Origin: an uncultured Cryptobacterium sp.
Lineage (GTDB): Bacteria > Actinomycetota > Coriobacteriia > Coriobacteriales > Eggerthellaceae
Assembly: GCA_900554685.1 (NCBI GenBank)
Contig: USIG01000086.1
Coordinates: 1 to 7,328 of the forward strand
Length of the DNA stretch: 7,328 nt
Direction of reading: 5' to 3'
Positions 6,392-7,328 of the stretch are shown here, one piece after another. Under the pieces are notes generated by a model. The model saw nothing but the letters and a program-made list of their open reading frames with translations. It had not been told where the DNA came from and did no database searches. How positions within the stretch are numbered: the first letter of the stretch is position 1; every line of letters starts with the position of its first letter. The position numbers and the translations under genes are program-made.

Positions 6392-6793
6392 ATGATTAAG
6401 ACTGAACCAGATCCGTATTGCAAAGGCGACAAATTTGCGGCAAAAAACGGTATGGTCGTAACAGAATTAGGTGAGAATTTCGCTAAAGCACAGGTAACCA
6501 TCGACGAGTCCTTCCTCAATGGTCTTGATATTCCTATGGGTGGCGTTTATTTCACTTTAGGAGATTTTACCTTTGGTGCAGCAAATCAATACATCACTAA
6601 CGGCGTTGTTACCCTGGACGCATCCATTGACTTTCTCGCATCTGCAAAGCTTGGTGATACGGTAACAGCAACGTGCACCCAGGTATCACGTGCACGCAAA
6701 ATCGTTCGTAATGTCATTGAAATGCATGATCAAAATGGCAAACTTCTTTGTGTTATGCGCTGCACTGGCTATCGCAAAGAAACTTGGAACTAG
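6392..6793 (+). CDS. PaaI-like hotdog-fold acyl-CoA thioesterase
   Basis: The product is 133 residues, typical of single-domain hotdog thioesterases of the PaaI/4HBT type, which hydrolyse acyl-CoA or aryl-CoA esters in the cytoplasm. The core segment NGLDIPMGGVYFTLGDFTFG (43-62) aligns with the PaaI pattern N-x-x-G-x-x-HGG-x-x-x-x-L-x-D. Asn43, the Gly50-Gly51 helix start and Asp58 are kept, while the usual His of HGG is Met49. Later strands (TLDASIDFLASAKLGDTVTA, 74-93) fit the family. The ATG is preceded by AAGGAG. The next gene encodes a MenA/UbiA-type prenyltransferase 34 bp downstream. This suggests, as inference only, a DHNA-CoA thioesterase (MenI-like) or related role in quinone synthesis. 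Substrate cannot be fixed from sequence. Confidence 0.85.
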   Translation: MIKTEPDPYCKGDKFAAKNGMVVTELGENFAKAQVTIDESFLNGLDIPMGGVYFTLGDFTFGAANQYITNGVVTLDASIDFLASAKLGDTVTATCTQVSRARKIVRNVIEMHDQNGKLLCVMRCTGYRKETWN

Positions 6794-6814
6794 CTAACTC
6801 GCGAATGCTAAGAA

Positions 6815-6867
6815 AGGACTGAAGTTTATGGCTGACCCCCAGCATCGCCCTTCAGTAAAAAAGTCCT
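6815..6867 (+). promoter_or_regulatory. inverted repeat around the prenyltransferase ribosome binding site and start
   Basis: ACTGAAG (6818-6824) is perfectly complementary to CTTCAGT (6850-6856), and AGGACT (6815-6820) to AGTCCT (6862-6867). Together they could form a hairpin, or two alternative hairpins, enclosing the start codon at 6828 and taking in part of the AAAGGA ribosome binding site (6813-6818). This could damp translation initiation. It may also be chance, since the right arms lie in coding sequence. Confidence 0.3.
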
Positions 6868-7328
6868 CCGAATCGTATGCTTCTCTTACACCCTCGTTGG
6901 CTTTTCAGCTTACTGGACCGCATACTTGGGTCGCAGCTATAACTCCTGTCCTTCTTTCGTATGTTTACTGCGGGATCACCTATTCGGGCAATGTCAGTTT
7001 TCTCTTAGCATTTATTTTGCTTGTGATCAGCGTTCTTATGCAGTCAGCAGTAAATGTTCTCAATGATTACTTTGAAAATGCGGATAAGTTTGGTACCATC
7101 ACAAAAACCTTTACAGTTACAGTAAAGGGAACAGGAAGTCCGGCGCCAACTGAAGAAGAGTTAAAAGCACTTCTTGACAAATATTATACAGCAGAAAGTC
7201 TGCAGGATTTTAATTCCAAGGAACAGCTGGATACAGCTAACTGTACCGGTGACATTCAGCTTCCGCGTTATACAAGGATCAAGGATGAAAATGGTGATTA
7301 TGTAGCCAGAGGAAACCGTAACATCAAG
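6828..7328 (+). CDS. MenA/UbiA-type prenyltransferase N-terminus joined to unrelated sequence (open at window end)
   Basis: The frame starts at ATG 6828 after GAAAGGA (6812-6818) and stays open for 167 codons to the window end. Residues 1-30 are a polar cytoplasmic leader. Residues about 31-90 look like the start of a UbiA-superfamily polyprenyltransferase: TGPHTWVAAITPVLLS, two hydrophobic segments (about 34-51 and 55-72), then NVLNDYFE (76-83), the first Mg-prenyl-diphosphate site NxxND. In MenA this site normally reads NDYxD followed by a GxD element and more membrane helices. Here the second acidic residue is Glu83 and the text departs from the family soon after. From about residue 90 the protein is soluble, with no further membrane helix. 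A MenA-like role (1,4-dihydroxy-2-naphthoate prenylation) is inferred for the first part only. The gene is probably cotranscribed with the thioesterase 34 bp upstream. Confidence 0.7.
   Translation, partial: MADPQHRPSVKKSSESYASLTPSLAFQLTGPHTWVAAITPVLLSYVYCGITYSGNVSFLLAFILLVISVLMQSAVNVLNDYFENADKFGTITKTFTVTVKGTGSPAPTEEELKALLDKYYTAESLQDFNSKEQLDTANCTGDIQLPRYTRIKDENGDYVARGNRNIK
7092..7328 (+). other. foreign-looking Ig-like/surface protein segment, probable chimeric join
   Basis: Translated in frame, it begins GTITKTFTVTVKG, which resembles the last strand of a bacterial Ig-like (BIg) domain. The linker SPAPTEEELKALLDKYYT follows, then SKEQLDTANCTGDIQLPRYT and IKDENGDYVA. This style is known from secreted multi-domain proteins of Lachnospiraceae-type Firmicutes, often glycoside hydrolases or adhesins. 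Codon choice shifts to ACA, GCA, GGA, CTG, AGA and AGG, whereas the preceding genes favour CTT, GGT and CGT/CGC. It contains neither membrane helices nor any prenyltransferase motif. The left boundary is uncertain and lies within about 7074-7100. A real gene fusion cannot be excluded from this window alone, but is unlikely. Confidence 0.7.

Overview
The window reads as a moderately low-GC actinobacterial chromosome segment, most likely from the Coriobacteriia (an Atopobium/Lancefieldella/Olsenella-like organism). This rests on gene order (miaB-miaA-dapF-hflX facing lexA, then a small SOS gene, nrdR and dut) and on actinobacterial/Gram-positive LexA operators of the form CGAAC-N4-GTTCG. The taxon is inferred from synteny and protein style, not from a search.

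Layout. Positions 1-3973 (+) form a compact housekeeping operon: the 3' part of miaB, miaA abutting it with a GTG start, dapF with a GTG start, and hflX. These serve tRNA A37 hypermodification, diaminopimelate/lysine synthesis and ribosome rescue. hflX runs tail-to-tail into lexA (-), and the two overlap by 4 nt. Between lexA and the next gene (4603-4712) is a divergent SOS control region: three LexA boxes at exactly 28-bp centre-to-centre spacing, and two promoters that overlap face to face. To the right are an SOS-controlled 104-aa protein with one C-terminal membrane segment, then nrdR and dut (dNTP supply and dUTP removal), 4 nt apart.

A 400-bp stretch without a gene (5992-6391) follows. 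It holds small palindromes and a possible relic of an ISL3-type insertion-sequence end. Next come a PaaI-like hotdog thioesterase (6392-6793) and the start of a MenA/UbiA-type prenyltransferase (from 6828). These two are probably cotranscribed and plausibly belong to menaquinone-type quinone synthesis.

The last ~240 bases do not continue the prenyltransferase. After about 90 residues the reading frame passes, without a stop, into soluble Ig-like/surface-protein sequence with different codon use, resembling extracellular proteins of Lachnospiraceae-type Firmicutes. The simplest reading is a chimeric join (metagenome assembly or cloning) near 7074-7100, not a real fusion gene.

I did not find a clearly novel system. 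The most biologically interesting part is the lexA-adjacent SOS module. Its operator layout is strikingly symmetric, and its small membrane protein sits where YneA/ChiZ/DivS/SosA-type division inhibitors are found but has no LysM or extracellular domain.
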